A stretch of DNA of 64,000 bases from an uncultured Oleiphilus sp. (GTDB lineage Bacteria > Pseudomonadota > Gammaproteobacteria > Pseudomonadales > Oleiphilaceae), in contig CAJWBE010000014.1 in assembly GCA_913020045.1 (NCBI GenBank), positions 1 through 64,000 on the forward strand. Reading direction: 5' to 3'. Positions within the stretch are counted from its first letter, which is position 1; each line of letters starts with the position of its first letter. The position numbers were made by a program, and so were the translations under genes. The notes under the pieces were generated by a model. It was not told where the DNA came from, did not search any database, and saw only the letters and a program-made list of their open reading frames with translations. Below are positions 28,472-37,993 of the stretch, piece by piece.

Positions 28472-28579
28472 TGAATAGATCATCGAAATGCAGGGGCAGG
28501 AGCTCTGGGCGGCTCTGATCTGTGATTTTTATGAATAGTTTTAATACGCTTTAATGGATAGCTCTGATGGATAACGCTA

Positions 28580-29386
28580 ATGGATAGTGTTCAAGCGATT
28601 ATATTGGCAATGGTGCAAGGGCTTACCGAGTTTTTGCCTATTTCCAGTTCGGCGCATTTGATATTACCTTCTGTTTTATTAGGTTGGGAGGATCAAGGTT
28701 TAGCGTTTGATGTGGCAGTGCATGTCGGTACTTTGTTGGCGATTGTTTTGTATTTCAGAAAAGAACTCAGTTCTTTGGCATTTGCCTGGTGCGCTAGCCT
28801 CGTAAAACAAGAGGTGTCAGAAGAATCGCGCTTAGCATGGCTGCTAATTCTAGCGACTATTCCAGCTGGACTCTGTGGTTTATTGTTTGGTGGTTATATC
28901 GAGAGCGAGCTGCGCTCTGCGCAAGTGATTGCCACCACAACCAGTGTATTTGCAGTGGTTTTATTGGTTGCAGATCGGTACGGAAGGCGCGTACGTGGCT
29001 TGCCGTCTATTAACTGGAAGGACGCTGCATTAATCGGCATTAGCCAGGCTTTGGCATTAATTCCTGGCACCTCTCGATCGGGGATTACAATGACAGCCGC
29101 ACTAATGCTCGGGTTTACTCGAGATGCTTCGGCTAGGTTTTCTTTCTTTTTGTCCGTGCCATTGATTGCTGCTGCTGGTTTATTGAAGGGCAATGAATTG
29201 ATCGCGACAGGCTCTGACCATGATTGGTCAATGGTTGGCCTTGGCGCGTTAGTGGCATTTGTAAGTGCCTATATTTGTATTCACTTATTCTTGAGTCTTC
29301 TGGAAAAAATTGGTTTTATGCCGTTTGTTATCTATCGCATGTTATTGGGTGCGGTATTGTTTTTCTTGCTCTTCGCATCAGCCTAA
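28580..29386 (+). CDS. uppP: Undecaprenyl-diphosphate phosphatase
   Basis: Integral membrane enzyme (BacA/UppP) that dephosphorylates undecaprenyl diphosphate, recycling the lipid carrier for cell-wall synthesis. The 268 residues contain about eight hydrophobic segments, the motif GLTEFLPISSSAHL (residues 12-25) and the second signature PGTSRSGITMTAAL. It sits 108 nt after tsaB. An upstream in-frame ATG run makes the exact start slightly uncertain, but MDSVQAII is the family start. Confidence 0.95.
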   Translation: MDSVQAIILAMVQGLTEFLPISSSAHLILPSVLLGWEDQGLAFDVAVHVGTLLAIVLYFRKELSSLAFAWCASLVKQEVSEESRLAWLLILATIPAGLCGLLFGGYIESELRSAQVIATTTSVFAVVLLVADRYGRRVRGLPSINWKDAALIGISQALALIPGTSRSGITMTAALMLGFTRDASARFSFFLSVPLIAAAGLLKGNELIATGSDHDWSMVGLGALVAFVSAYICIHLFLSLLEKIGFMPFVIYRMLLGAVLFFLLFASA

Positions 29387-29433
29387 AATAAGCGTATGAT
29401 TTATGTTCAACCGAGGTTTTTTGGTTATGTGGT

Positions 29434-29757
29434 ATGCAACTTAATAACAGTTTGATCTCCGAGCGAGTTAGTACGAGCTTAAACACTGCTATTCAAAGTG
29501 ACCGTCAGGCTCAACCTGAGCAGCAAGGTCGCGTCGAGTCGCCGCAGCGCCCGTCTAACAATGGCTCTACTGATATTGACCAAGCATCGATAGAGCAGCG
29601 CGGTAAGGAAATCGAACAAAGCCGCGTTCAGCGCCTCAATGATATTGAGTCTGCTCCGCTACGAACTCAGCAAGCCTTGGATAGTTACCAACAAACTGAG
29701 CTTGCGGCTCAGCAGTATGAGTTTGGTGAGTTAGTGGGCGTCGACTTGTTTGCCTAG
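29434..29757 (+). CDS. Small disordered Gln/Ser-rich protein, function unknown
   Basis: A 107-residue protein with no signal peptide and no membrane segment. The first 60 residues are polar and repetitive in character (SDRQAQPEQQGR, SPQRPSNNGS); the last 45 look helical (QALDSYQQTELAAQQYEF) and end in ELVGVDLFA, a conserved-looking tail. I do not recognise a domain. It lies between uppP and rsmJ on the same strand, with clear spacing on both sides, and the frame has normal codon use, so I believe it is a real gene. A flagellar or export-linked role cannot be judged. Confidence 0.6.
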   Translation: MQLNNSLISERVSTSLNTAIQSDRQAQPEQQGRVESPQRPSNNGSTDIDQASIEQRGKEIEQSRVQRLNDIESAPLRTQQALDSYQQTELAAQQYEFGELVGVDLFA

Positions 29758-29793
29758 TCTGGTTTCTTTTTCTTTTTCTGTTTTGATTATTCT

Positions 29794-30597
29794 GTGACTT
29801 TCAATAACGTTCTTCTTGGTGTTTCTGCTGATTCTGATGCAACCCTTCGTGCGCAAGAATTTGCAGATAGGCATTCGCTTTCGTTTTATTCTAATGAGCA
29901 GCTTTCTGAACTTCCTCAAATCCCATATATTTTGCAGTACTCACGCTCCTCTGTTTCTCTCGTGCAGACAGGAAAGGGCGCGCCAGGACCAATCTCTGCA
30001 TCCTTTTTGGTAGGTAAAAATGCACATCGTCGCCAATTTGGCGGCGGCAAAGGACAGCTTATCGCTAAAGCGGTTGGGCTTTCAGCGGGCATCACTCCTC
30101 ACGTGGTCGATGCCACTGCGGGGCTGGGGCGCGATGCCTTTGTGCTGGCTTCCTTAGGGTGTAGGGTGACGATGTTAGAACGTTCACCTGTTGCGTCTGA
30201 ACTACTTCGTTATGCTTTAGCTGAAGCGGCTCAGAGCAATATCGAAGAGATTGCGTCGCGAATGGTGCTAGAGGAGTGCGATGGAGCAGCTTGGCTTTGT
30301 TCGCAGCAACGAAATGTTGCAGACGTTATCTATCTCGACCCTATGTACCCTGCGAGTGAAAAAAGCGCCAAAGTGAAAAAGGAAATGAGGGCTTTTCATG
30401 ATTTGGTGGGTGAAAGCTCTGGTGATGAGGCATTGCTAGCGGCCGCCTTGGAGAAGGCACGTTGTCGTGTTGTGGTGAAGCGGCCAAGAAAAGGGAGGGC
30501 GATTGATGGTGTAAAGCCAAGTTATGAGTTAGCCGGAAAAAGCTGTCGCTACGATATATACGCGCTTAACAGCTTATCCATACTCAAAGAAAAGTGA
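29794..30597 (+). CDS. rsmJ: 16S rRNA (guanine-N2)-methyltransferase RsmJ
   Basis: Methylates G1516 of 16S rRNA in the E. coli numbering. The 267 residues show the family motifs: an N-terminal substrate-binding domain with the GGGKGQLIAKAVGL stretch, the SAM loop VDATAGLGRDAFVLA, and the catalytic YLDPMYPASEKSAKVKKEM region. The GTG start at 29794 is the only start that keeps the family N-terminus. The gene is convergent with plsB; only 12 nt separate the two stop codons, and no terminator was seen. Confidence 0.92.
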   Translation: MTFNNVLLGVSADSDATLRAQEFADRHSLSFYSNEQLSELPQIPYILQYSRSSVSLVQTGKGAPGPISASFLVGKNAHRRQFGGGKGQLIAKAVGLSAGITPHVVDATAGLGRDAFVLASLGCRVTMLERSPVASELLRYALAEAAQSNIEEIASRMVLEECDGAAWLCSQQRNVADVIYLDPMYPASEKSAKVKKEMRAFHDLVGESSGDEALLAAALEKARCRVVVKRPRKGRAIDGVKPSYELAGKSCRYDIYALNSLSILKEK

Positions 30598-30609
30598 CTT
30601 TGTTTGCTG

Positions 30610-33075
30610 TTACTGCATCGCCGTCACTTGCATGATCGACTGCCTTAGCTCTGCATTGAGCACTAGTTTTGCGTCGTCGGCGACTTGAGGGATTTGTTCA
30701 TCAAAGACCAAGTCTTCATTCGCATTCAACATCAACACTTTTTTCGTTAGCAGTACACCGATAAAGCTTCTGAACAGCGCCTTATCAAAAAATTCTGGCG
30801 CGTTCAGGCCAAACAACATCGACATTCTTTCTGCCATTTGCGTTGATTCTTCTTCAAGTTTCGCTGCGTTAATTTTTCCAGGGCCATGCTGAGTGAGCAC
30901 AGCAATCGTAATGTAGTAGCGCTCAAGTGTCGGCATAATAAAGTTCGCCAACACCGACAGTTTCACGAATAGGCTACTTCCGATGCTCGGCCTTGCGATT
31001 TCGTCTCCTTCAATGCTGATAAGTTCGTTTTCCGACAAGATACTTAGCCAGCCATCGAACACAACATCGATATCGTCGCTGCCCCATTTAAGAAACAGCT
31101 CAGCACGAATATAAGGGTAGATTGTGCGGAACAGCGAATGAACCTTGTCTTTATTGATCCGATTATTGTTGTGCACGATACTCGCGATTAAAGCAGGGAT
31201 GGCGAATAGGTGAAGAATATTATTTCTATTGTAGGTGAGTAAAATTGCATTGCGGTCGCGCAGCGTGATGATATCGCCCAAGACGTTAGACTGCCTGTCT
31301 ACCAGTCCCATTGCCTCAGAATATTCAAGCCAGTCAGCACCGTCCCCGTCAGCAAAGGTCATGGTATCGCTATAAGGTTTTGCTTTAATCAATGATGAGA
31401 AAAAAGTCATCAAGTTTGCCAAGACTTTTGCGTCCATCGCCTGCCGTTTAGTGGAAAGAAGGACGAGTGCGGTTAGGTTGACCGGGTTAAGCGCTGCTGA
31501 TGCATTGATCCCAATGGCGATGTCTTGAGAAAGTTGCGATACCACACTTGGGAACCAGGTTTTCTTTTGCTCTTCTGAGTCAGAGTCTTCTTTCCAAGTA
31601 GGATGTGCGCTATCAAGATAGTTTTCGAGAAGGATGGGGTTGCCAAAGTTGACCGAGACTTTACCAAATGACTTGCGCAAATTTTTGAGCGTTTTGAATA
31701 GGCCGAACACTGATTCTTTTTGCTTCTTTTTGCCGCGTAATTCACCTAAATAAGTGCCGCCTTCTAGCACTTTTTCATAGCCAAAATAGACCGGTACAAA
31801 AGCGATCGATTTTTGTTGGTCTCGCAGGTAGCTGTTTACGGTCATGGCGACCATGCCTGCTTTAGGGTTAAGCGTGCGCCCTGTGCGACTGCGGCCCCCT
31901 TCAACAAAGTACTCTACTGAATAGCCTTTCTTGAAGATGGTGTGGATATATTCGGAAAATACCGCTGCATAAAGTTTGTTGTCTTTGAAGCTGCGACGCA
32001 TAAAGAAAGCGCCTCCGCGTCGCAGAATGCCGCCAACAACCGGCAGATTTAAGTTAATGCCGGCTGCAATATGCGGCACCATAATCCCTTCAGAGAAGAG
32101 TAATGACGACAGTAGTAAGTAGTCGATATGGCTGCGATGACAGGGAACATAGATGACCGCATTATCTTTAGTGATTTCTTTTACTGTTTCGAGGTTATTG
32201 GCGGAGATGCCGCGATAAATCTTGTTCCACAGCTTATTTAGTATCCGTTCAAGGAAATGAATCGTTGATATTTGAAGGTTTGCGGTGATTTCATCTGCGT
32301 ATTTAATCGCTAGTTCTGAAGCAGTTGATTCCTTAATCCCTTCTTTTTGCGCGTGTTCACTAACTGCCTCCTGAACTTTTGGCGCTTTGACCAAACTGTT
32401 TACGAGTGTCTCTCGGTGTGACAGGTTGGGGCCAAGGACGGTTTGGCGAATACGTCTAAAGTGAACGCGGAGAATTCGAGCGACTTTTCGAGCTGTCCTG
32501 CCCGCTTCTTGTCCGCCGTCCATATGCATTTCGCGTAGTGAAAACGGTTTGCTGAACTGAACCAAGGTTCGTCGCCCATGAATCATTATCGTAAAGAATT
32601 GCCTAAACGGGCTCGCAATCCCCCAGTTATCGGCGAGTAACAGCTGCAGCCAAGATTTTTCTTTCATGGGAGAGCGCCCCCAGAAAAGAGAAACAGGGAC
32701 GATTTGTACGTCTAAATTAGTATCTTCTTCTATGTCGCTAACAATTTGTTTTAAGCGGCCTGTTACTGTCGGGCGTTGTCGGCGTTTGAAGCCTCTGCCA
32801 ATACGCTCATAAAGGAAAAAGAACGAGCGGCGAATCGTATCCTCACCAATCACGAGCTTGCTTTGTGCTGATGGCAGTTCTGAGCGAAGACAGGCTTGTT
32901 CGAGAACTAGCCGTGCTGATAGTGAGCTGTATTGCAGTACATAGACGACCGGTTTGTCCGGATCCAACTCGAGATGCTCCTTCTCACTACCTTTGATCTC
33001 GGTTCGAACCCAAAGGAAAAGGATTTTTCGGCAAAGGGTAAATAGCAAAGAAGATAAGGTAAAAAAACGGCTCAT
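30610..33075 (-). CDS. plsB: Glycerol-3-phosphate 1-O-acyltransferase PlsB
   Basis: Inner-membrane-associated enzyme that starts phospholipid synthesis, acylating glycerol 3-phosphate. ATG 33075 gives 821 residues, near E. coli PlsB (807). The catalytic HX4D motif is His313-Asp318 in PCHRSHIDYLLL. The later acyltransferase blocks GGAFFMRRSF and FVEGGRSRTGR are intact. The frame stays open for 57 further codons up to 33246 without family resemblance, so the shorter start is preferred despite a weak Shine-Dalgarno. Convergent with rsmJ, divergent from the ABC operon. Confidence 0.94.
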   Translation of the reverse strand: MSRFFTLSSLLFTLCRKILFLWVRTEIKGSEKEHLELDPDKPVVYVLQYSSLSARLVLEQACLRSELPSAQSKLVIGEDTIRRSFFFLYERIGRGFKRRQRPTVTGRLKQIVSDIEEDTNLDVQIVPVSLFWGRSPMKEKSWLQLLLADNWGIASPFRQFFTIMIHGRRTLVQFSKPFSLREMHMDGGQEAGRTARKVARILRVHFRRIRQTVLGPNLSHRETLVNSLVKAPKVQEAVSEHAQKEGIKESTASELAIKYADEITANLQISTIHFLERILNKLWNKIYRGISANNLETVKEITKDNAVIYVPCHRSHIDYLLLSSLLFSEGIMVPHIAAGINLNLPVVGGILRRGGAFFMRRSFKDNKLYAAVFSEYIHTIFKKGYSVEYFVEGGRSRTGRTLNPKAGMVAMTVNSYLRDQQKSIAFVPVYFGYEKVLEGGTYLGELRGKKKQKESVFGLFKTLKNLRKSFGKVSVNFGNPILLENYLDSAHPTWKEDSDSEEQKKTWFPSVVSQLSQDIAIGINASAALNPVNLTALVLLSTKRQAMDAKVLANLMTFFSSLIKAKPYSDTMTFADGDGADWLEYSEAMGLVDRQSNVLGDIITLRDRNAILLTYNRNNILHLFAIPALIASIVHNNNRINKDKVHSLFRTIYPYIRAELFLKWGSDDIDVVFDGWLSILSENELISIEGDEIARPSIGSSLFVKLSVLANFIMPTLERYYITIAVLTQHGPGKINAAKLEEESTQMAERMSMLFGLNAPEFFDKALFRSFIGVLLTKKVLMLNANEDLVFDEQIPQVADDAKLVLNAELRQSIMQVTAMQ

Positions 33076-33394
33076 AGTTTGACTTGGTCTGGGCTGAAGA
33101 ATGGCGCCTAGTTTAAGGCGAGGCCAAGGTTCGAGTAAAGGATTTATAGTGGTTTGTTGGGGTAAGTCCTGCGGGTAAACAGTGTGATGAATGGGTTTGA
33201 GGAGGCTGGTTTTGTCAGGATAAGAGGGTGTAGCGATGCCAACCATGAAGATGTTGAAAGGTTAGTCTTAATGTCTTGAAATGAAAGGCTTTGCCCCCTA
33301 TATTCGCTGGTTCTGAATAGTGCGCGGTGCGACCGATATCGCGCCACTATAATCTTCCCTAGCGAATCTAATTTGAGAATAATTTGAGTATTTT

Positions 33395-34333
33395 ATGATC
33401 AGTGTTTCAAATCTATCTAAGTCATTTGACGACTTTCGCGCTGTAAAAGACATTAGCTTTAGTGTTGAAGCGGGAGAGGTTTTGGGGTTTCTCGGCCCGA
33501 ACGGTGCGGGAAAGTCGACCACAATGAAAATGCTAACGGGCTTTTTGTCGCCAACGAGTGGCAAGGTCAGCGTGCTTGGGCATGACATGAGTCTAGATGC
33601 AATAAGCGCTCAAGAGCACATTGGCTATTTGCCTGAAGGCGCACCGTCGTATGGTGATATGACGGTAAAGGCGTCATTAGTCTTTATCGGCGAGGCAAGA
33701 GGAATTAAGGGTAAAGAGCTTGCTGAGCGAATTGCTAGTGTGGTCGAGCGGGTCGCGCTCGGCTCCGTACTGTCAAAGCGAATAGAAAATCTGTCGAAAG
33801 GTTTTCGCCGAAGACTCGGCCTTGCACAGGCTTTGCTACACGATCCTAAAATTTTGATACTCGATGAGCCGACGGATGGCTTGGACCCTAATCAAAAGCA
33901 CCAAGTGCGCGAGTTAATTCGTAACCTCTCTGAAGATAAAATTGTAATCGTTTCGACGCATATTCTTGAAGAGGTCAGTGCGGTTTGCACGCGAGCTATG
34001 ATTTTGGCGAATGGTGAGATTTTGTTTGACGGTACGCCCAGTAATTTGGCGTCGAAATCGGGCTTTCATAATGCGGTAACGGTGCGCGTAACAAACTTAC
34101 AACCCGCACTGATTTCTGCTTTAGAGGCGCTTCGTAATGTCGAGAGGGTTCAGCAGGGCGAGTTAGATCAGTTAGTTATTTTTCCTATAGATGGACAGTC
34201 AATTTTGGCAGACATCAATCAAGTTCTTCATGCGCAGGGTTGCCAAGTCGAAGAGTTGCATGTGGAAGTGGGTCGTTTAGACGATGTATTCAGAAAACTA
34301 ACAATGAGTGCGACGGAGGGCGAGTCAGCATGA
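33395..34333 (+). CDS. ABC transporter ATP-binding protein (GldA-like)
   Basis: Cytoplasmic ATPase of an ABC-2-type exporter. The 312 residues have Walker A GPNGAGKSTTM (about 35-45), the signature LSKGFRRRLGLAQAL, Walker B ILILDEPTDGLDP and the H-loop STHI. The C-terminal 80 residues are an accessory domain common in this family. The ATGA overlap with the permease gene, and the following GldG-like gene, define a three-gene operon of the type seen widely in Bacteroidetes gliding loci and in gammaproteobacteria, where its substrate is unknown. Confidence 0.9.
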   Translation: MISVSNLSKSFDDFRAVKDISFSVEAGEVLGFLGPNGAGKSTTMKMLTGFLSPTSGKVSVLGHDMSLDAISAQEHIGYLPEGAPSYGDMTVKASLVFIGEARGIKGKELAERIASVVERVALGSVLSKRIENLSKGFRRRLGLAQALLHDPKILILDEPTDGLDPNQKHQVRELIRNLSEDKIVIVSTHILEEVSAVCTRAMILANGEILFDGTPSNLASKSGFHNAVTVRVTNLQPALISALEALRNVERVQQGELDQLVIFPIDGQSILADINQVLHAQGCQVEELHVEVGRLDDVFRKLTMSATEGESA

Positions 34334-35064
34334 ATGCGGTTAATGTCATATTGAAGCGTGAACTAGCGAGCTATTTTGCTACGCCTGTCGCGTATATTTT
34401 TATTATTATCTTCTTAATGCTGTCGGGTGTATTTACCTTTTATCTTGGGCAGTTTTTCGAAAGAGGTCAGGCTGACCTCACTGCCTTTTTTAACTTTATC
34501 CCTTGGTTATATATTGTATTGGTACCTGCGGTATCGATGCGCTTATGGTCTGAAGAGCGCCGCAGTGGAACGATTGAGCTGCTCATGACTCTACCTTTGT
34601 CTACGTTTCAAATTGTATTTGGAAAGTTTCTCGCCGCTTGGCTTTTTATCGGGTTGGCGCTCGCGTTAACGTTTCCGCAGTGGGTAACGGCTAACTATCT
34701 TGGTGCACCGGACAATGGCGTTATCTTAGCGGGATATCTCGGTGCATGGTTTATGTCAGGTGGCTTTCTCGCCATTGGTTCTTGTTTGTCTGCCGCGACA
34801 AAAAACCAGATCGTCGCGTTTATTTTAACCTTGGTGGTTTGTTTTGTGCTGGTAGTCAGCGGCTTTCCAATCGTACAAGACGTGTTTTCTGGCTGGGCTC
34901 CGTTATGGTTAGTTGATGCCGTTGCCAACATAAGCTTTTTGACACACTTTAATGCGATTTCTCGAGGGGTAATTGATCTTCGAGACTTAGTTTATTTTGC
35001 CGTGTTGATTGTCGCATTTTTGTACGCGACAGCCTTGGTTGTTGATATGAAGAAAGCGGATTAG
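34330..35064 (+). CDS. ABC-2-type permease (GldF-like)
   Basis: A 244-residue integral membrane protein with about six hydrophobic segments (for example VAYIFIIIFLMLSGVFTFYL and IVAFILTLVVCFVLVVSGF in part). The start ATG 34330 overlaps the ATPase stop in ATGA fashion. The longer open frame lies inside the ATPase gene and is rejected. The motif RLWSEERRSGTIELLMTLPL is the conserved loop of ABC-2 permeases. It works with the preceding ATPase and the following periplasmic component. The substrate is unknown. Confidence 0.88.
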   Translation: MNAVNVILKRELASYFATPVAYIFIIIFLMLSGVFTFYLGQFFERGQADLTAFFNFIPWLYIVLVPAVSMRLWSEERRSGTIELLMTLPLSTFQIVFGKFLAAWLFIGLALALTFPQWVTANYLGAPDNGVILAGYLGAWFMSGGFLAIGSCLSAATKNQIVAFILTLVVCFVLVVSGFPIVQDVFSGWAPLWLVDAVANISFLTHFNAISRGVIDLRDLVYFAVLIVAFLYATALVVDMKKAD

Positions 35065-35076
35065 GAAGACATTAAA

Positions 35077-36984
35077 ATGACGATTAAACAATCTCCAAAG
35101 CTTATAGTTATTGTATTTGTCGCAATGTTTGTTGTGATTGCGGCAAGTTCAAAGTGGTTAAGCGGTTTACGTTTTGATTTGACTGAAAACGGTTTGTATA
35201 CGCTTTCTGATGGCACGAAAAATATTTTATCGGAGCTCGAGCAGCCGGTAACCATTGATTTTTACTTCTCGGAAAAGGCAACAACGCAACTACCTGCGTT
35301 AAGAACCTATGCGCAACGCGTCGAAGAGTTGCTGCAGGAGTACTCAAATATTGCGGGTGACAATCTAACGATTAACGTCATCGATCCAGAGCCATTTTCG
35401 GAAGCTGAGGACCAGGCTGCGTTGGCGGGCTTGCAGGGTGTGCCTGCGGGAGCGCGCGGCGATGAAGTCTACTTTGGTTTGGTCGCTAAAAATGCTGCCG
35501 GTGCGGAAGAGATCATTCCTTTCATTCAGCCGGATAAAGAAACATTTTTGGAATATGACTTAACGCGCCTAGTTTCTGCGTTGTCGACGACAGCGTTGCC
35601 AAAAGTGGGTATTTACAGTGGGATAGAAATTAAAGGTGGCTTCGACTATGTGACGCGACAGTCACGCCCAGATTGGGCTGTGCTCGAGTATATACAGGAG
35701 TCATTTGATATCGAGTGGATTGACGCAAAAGCGAAGCGTATCGAAAACGTAGACGTGTTGTTGCTGATAGCGCCGCAGAATCTTTCGGATGAATTGTTGT
35801 TTGCGATTGATCAATTTGTTTTGTCTGGCGGAAGAACGATGGTGTTCTTGGACCCCTACTCAGAAGCAATGTCTGGTAAGAGTGGGATGCCATCGGTACA
35901 GCGTTCGGATCTGCAAGCATTGTTGCCTAGCTGGGGTTTAACGCTTCGTGAGGGCGTCTTTTTGAAGGATTACGATAATTCGATGGTAGTAGGCGTTGGA
36001 GAGGCGCGCAACCCAGTGCGCCACTTGGGGTTGTTGGGCCTAACGCCAGATTCGATGACCGCAGATGATATCGTGCTGTTTGGTTTGGAAAGTGTGAACC
36101 TTTCGACCGTTGGAATCTTGGATTCGCTTGCCGATGCTAGCGTCACCGTAACGCCTCTAATTCAGAGCAGTGAACAGGCGCAATCGCACAGTGTAGACGA
36201 TCTGTTAGAGATGCAAGATCCTCAGGTTTTGATGAAAGACTTTGCGCCGACGGGTGAGCGATATACTCTCGCTGCTCGAGTCACCGGTAAGGCAACAACC
36301 GCCTTTCCTGACGGGGTAGAAATTGAGGTTGCGATTGATAGTGAGGAAGGCAATGAAGCGTCAACGGCTGATTTAGCAAAAGATGCTGAAGCGGTACCTG
36401 AATATCGTACCGAAATTTTAGTGCCCGAGTTAACCGAGTCGGATCAGATTCAAGTTATGGTATTGAGCGATTCAGATATGCTGTCTGACCGTTTATGGGT
36501 TCAGGTCCAAAACTTTTTTGGTCAGCAAATTGTTACGCCTTGGGCCGACAATGCTAGCTTGCTGGTCAATGCGTTAGAGACGATGTCTGGTCATCCTGAC
36601 TTAGTTGAAATCCGAAGTCAGGGGCGCTTCAATCGTCCCTTTACACGGGTAGATATGCTAAGGCGAGATGCAGAAGAGCGCTTCTATGCGGAGCAAGAAG
36701 TGCTTGAAAGTGAGCTTTCTACGCTGGAAGAAAACCTGATGAGATTAGAGCAGATGAAAGGCGAGGGTGACGGGGCAATGTTTTCACCTGAGCAAGAAGT
36801 TGAGCTAGTGAAGTTTCAAGAGGAAAAGCTAAAGGTTCGCAAACGTTTACGCGAGGTTCAGCATCAACTTGATAAAGATATTGAAAGTTTGGGTACACAG
36901 TTAAAGCTGATCAATATTTTGCTTATTCCAGGTATTATTTGTTTGATCGTGCTGTTTGTCGCTGGACGCCGCCGGTTCAGTTAA
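35077..36984 (+). CDS. GldG-family auxiliary transport component
   Basis: A 635-residue protein with an N-terminal hydrophobic anchor (LIVIVFVAMFVVIAASS), a large extracytoplasmic region and a second hydrophobic segment near the C-terminus (INILLIPGIICLIVLFVAG) ending in the short basic tail RRRFS. Motifs such as LSDGTKNILSELEQPVTIDFYFS and IDPEPFSEAEDQA fit the Gldg/ABC-auxiliary family (recognition by general character). A coiled-coil stretch lies around residues 545-600. It starts 12 nt after the permease. The DUF4340 protein that often follows in related operons is absent; murI comes next. Confidence 0.82.
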   Translation: MTIKQSPKLIVIVFVAMFVVIAASSKWLSGLRFDLTENGLYTLSDGTKNILSELEQPVTIDFYFSEKATTQLPALRTYAQRVEELLQEYSNIAGDNLTINVIDPEPFSEAEDQAALAGLQGVPAGARGDEVYFGLVAKNAAGAEEIIPFIQPDKETFLEYDLTRLVSALSTTALPKVGIYSGIEIKGGFDYVTRQSRPDWAVLEYIQESFDIEWIDAKAKRIENVDVLLLIAPQNLSDELLFAIDQFVLSGGRTMVFLDPYSEAMSGKSGMPSVQRSDLQALLPSWGLTLREGVFLKDYDNSMVVGVGEARNPVRHLGLLGLTPDSMTADDIVLFGLESVNLSTVGILDSLADASVTVTPLIQSSEQAQSHSVDDLLEMQDPQVLMKDFAPTGERYTLAARVTGKATTAFPDGVEIEVAIDSEEGNEASTADLAKDAEAVPEYRTEILVPELTESDQIQVMVLSDSDMLSDRLWVQVQNFFGQQIVTPWADNASLLVNALETMSGHPDLVEIRSQGRFNRPFTRVDMLRRDAEERFYAEQEVLESELSTLEENLMRLEQMKGEGDGAMFSPEQEVELVKFQEEKLKVRKRLREVQHQLDKDIESLGTQLKLINILLIPGIICLIVLFVAGRRRFS

Positions 36985-37128
36985 TATGCTGGCGCCATTG
37001 CCAATAGAGTGTTGCAGGTTTTTATTGCTAAGGTGTATACATCACCGGCGCTATTTTGACCTGCGGCGCTGGGGTCCCAAGCGCCTCAAAATTCTAAACC
37101 TTAGCGACTAGGAATAAGACAACGCAAT

Positions 37129-37971
37129 ATGCCAAACGTCGAGAGTCTCTCCGCGGCTCATACTCACCTTAGTTCGGCTAGCAGTCCGACCATTCTAGTG
37201 CTGGACTCTGGTGTGGGTGGCTTAAGTGTATGTCAGTCCATTCTTGGTTTAATGCCCGCGGTGCGTGTTGTCTATCTTGCTGACGATGCGCATTTCCCTT
37301 ATGGATTACTTTCCTCAGAAGATTTGACGGAGCGCTTGGTTCAGCTTACCGAGCGTATGCTTTCTGAGCACCAGCCGTCTTTAGTCGTGCTTGCTTGTAA
37401 TACCGTCAGCACACTTTTGTTACCGACTCTTCGTGAACGCTTTGATGTGCCGTTTGTTGGGGTGGTCCCAGCGATTAAACCTGCTGCAGAGCTGAGCAAA
37501 ACGCGCGTTATTGGTTTGTTGGCAACACCAGCGACGGTTCTGCGTCCCTATACCGATGAGTTAATTCGCTCTTTTGCGCCTGACTGCAAAGTGCTTAAGC
37601 TAGGCAGTAGAGAGTTGGTTGTGATGGCCGAGAACTATCTGTTGGGAGAGGACGTTTCGTTGGGCGACCTAGAGCAGAGTATTGCGCTGCTAATAGCCGA
37701 GGAGCAGCTAGATGTTGTGGTGCTAGGGTGTACGCACTTTCCCTTGCTGAGAAGCCAGCTGGAGGTCTTGTTGCCTAAGGCTGTATTGATCGACTCGGGC
37801 GCTGCGATTGCGCGCCGAGTTCAGCATTTGTTGGGGAGCTTGTCGGAAAATACGGTGAGTGAACCTTCTCATTTGATCTATTTTACGCGCACGATCCCTT
37901 CCCAAGCAGGTTTTGGTGATCATTTGAAAGCGTTAGGGATTTGTCAGCATGAGCTCAGATTACTTGCTTGA
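37129..37971 (+). CDS. murI: Glutamate racemase
   Basis: Makes D-glutamate for peptidoglycan. The 280 residues contain the N-terminal motif LDSGVGGLSV (residues 25-34) and the two catalytic cysteines, Cys90 in LACNTVST and Cys201 in GCTHFPLL. A leader of about 20 residues precedes the conserved core, which is slightly longer than in E. coli. It is a stand-alone plus-strand gene, convergent with the GGDEF-EAL gene, and 144 nt after the GldG gene. Confidence 0.94.
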   Translation: MPNVESLSAAHTHLSSASSPTILVLDSGVGGLSVCQSILGLMPAVRVVYLADDAHFPYGLLSSEDLTERLVQLTERMLSEHQPSLVVLACNTVSTLLLPTLRERFDVPFVGVVPAIKPAAELSKTRVIGLLATPATVLRPYTDELIRSFAPDCKVLKLGSRELVVMAENYLLGEDVSLGDLEQSIALLIAEEQLDVVVLGCTHFPLLRSQLEVLLPKAVLIDSGAAIARRVQHLLGSLSENTVSEPSHLIYFTRTIPSQAGFGDHLKALGICQHELRLLA

Positions 37972-37993
37972 GCCCATGCTTGACTTGGTTTTC

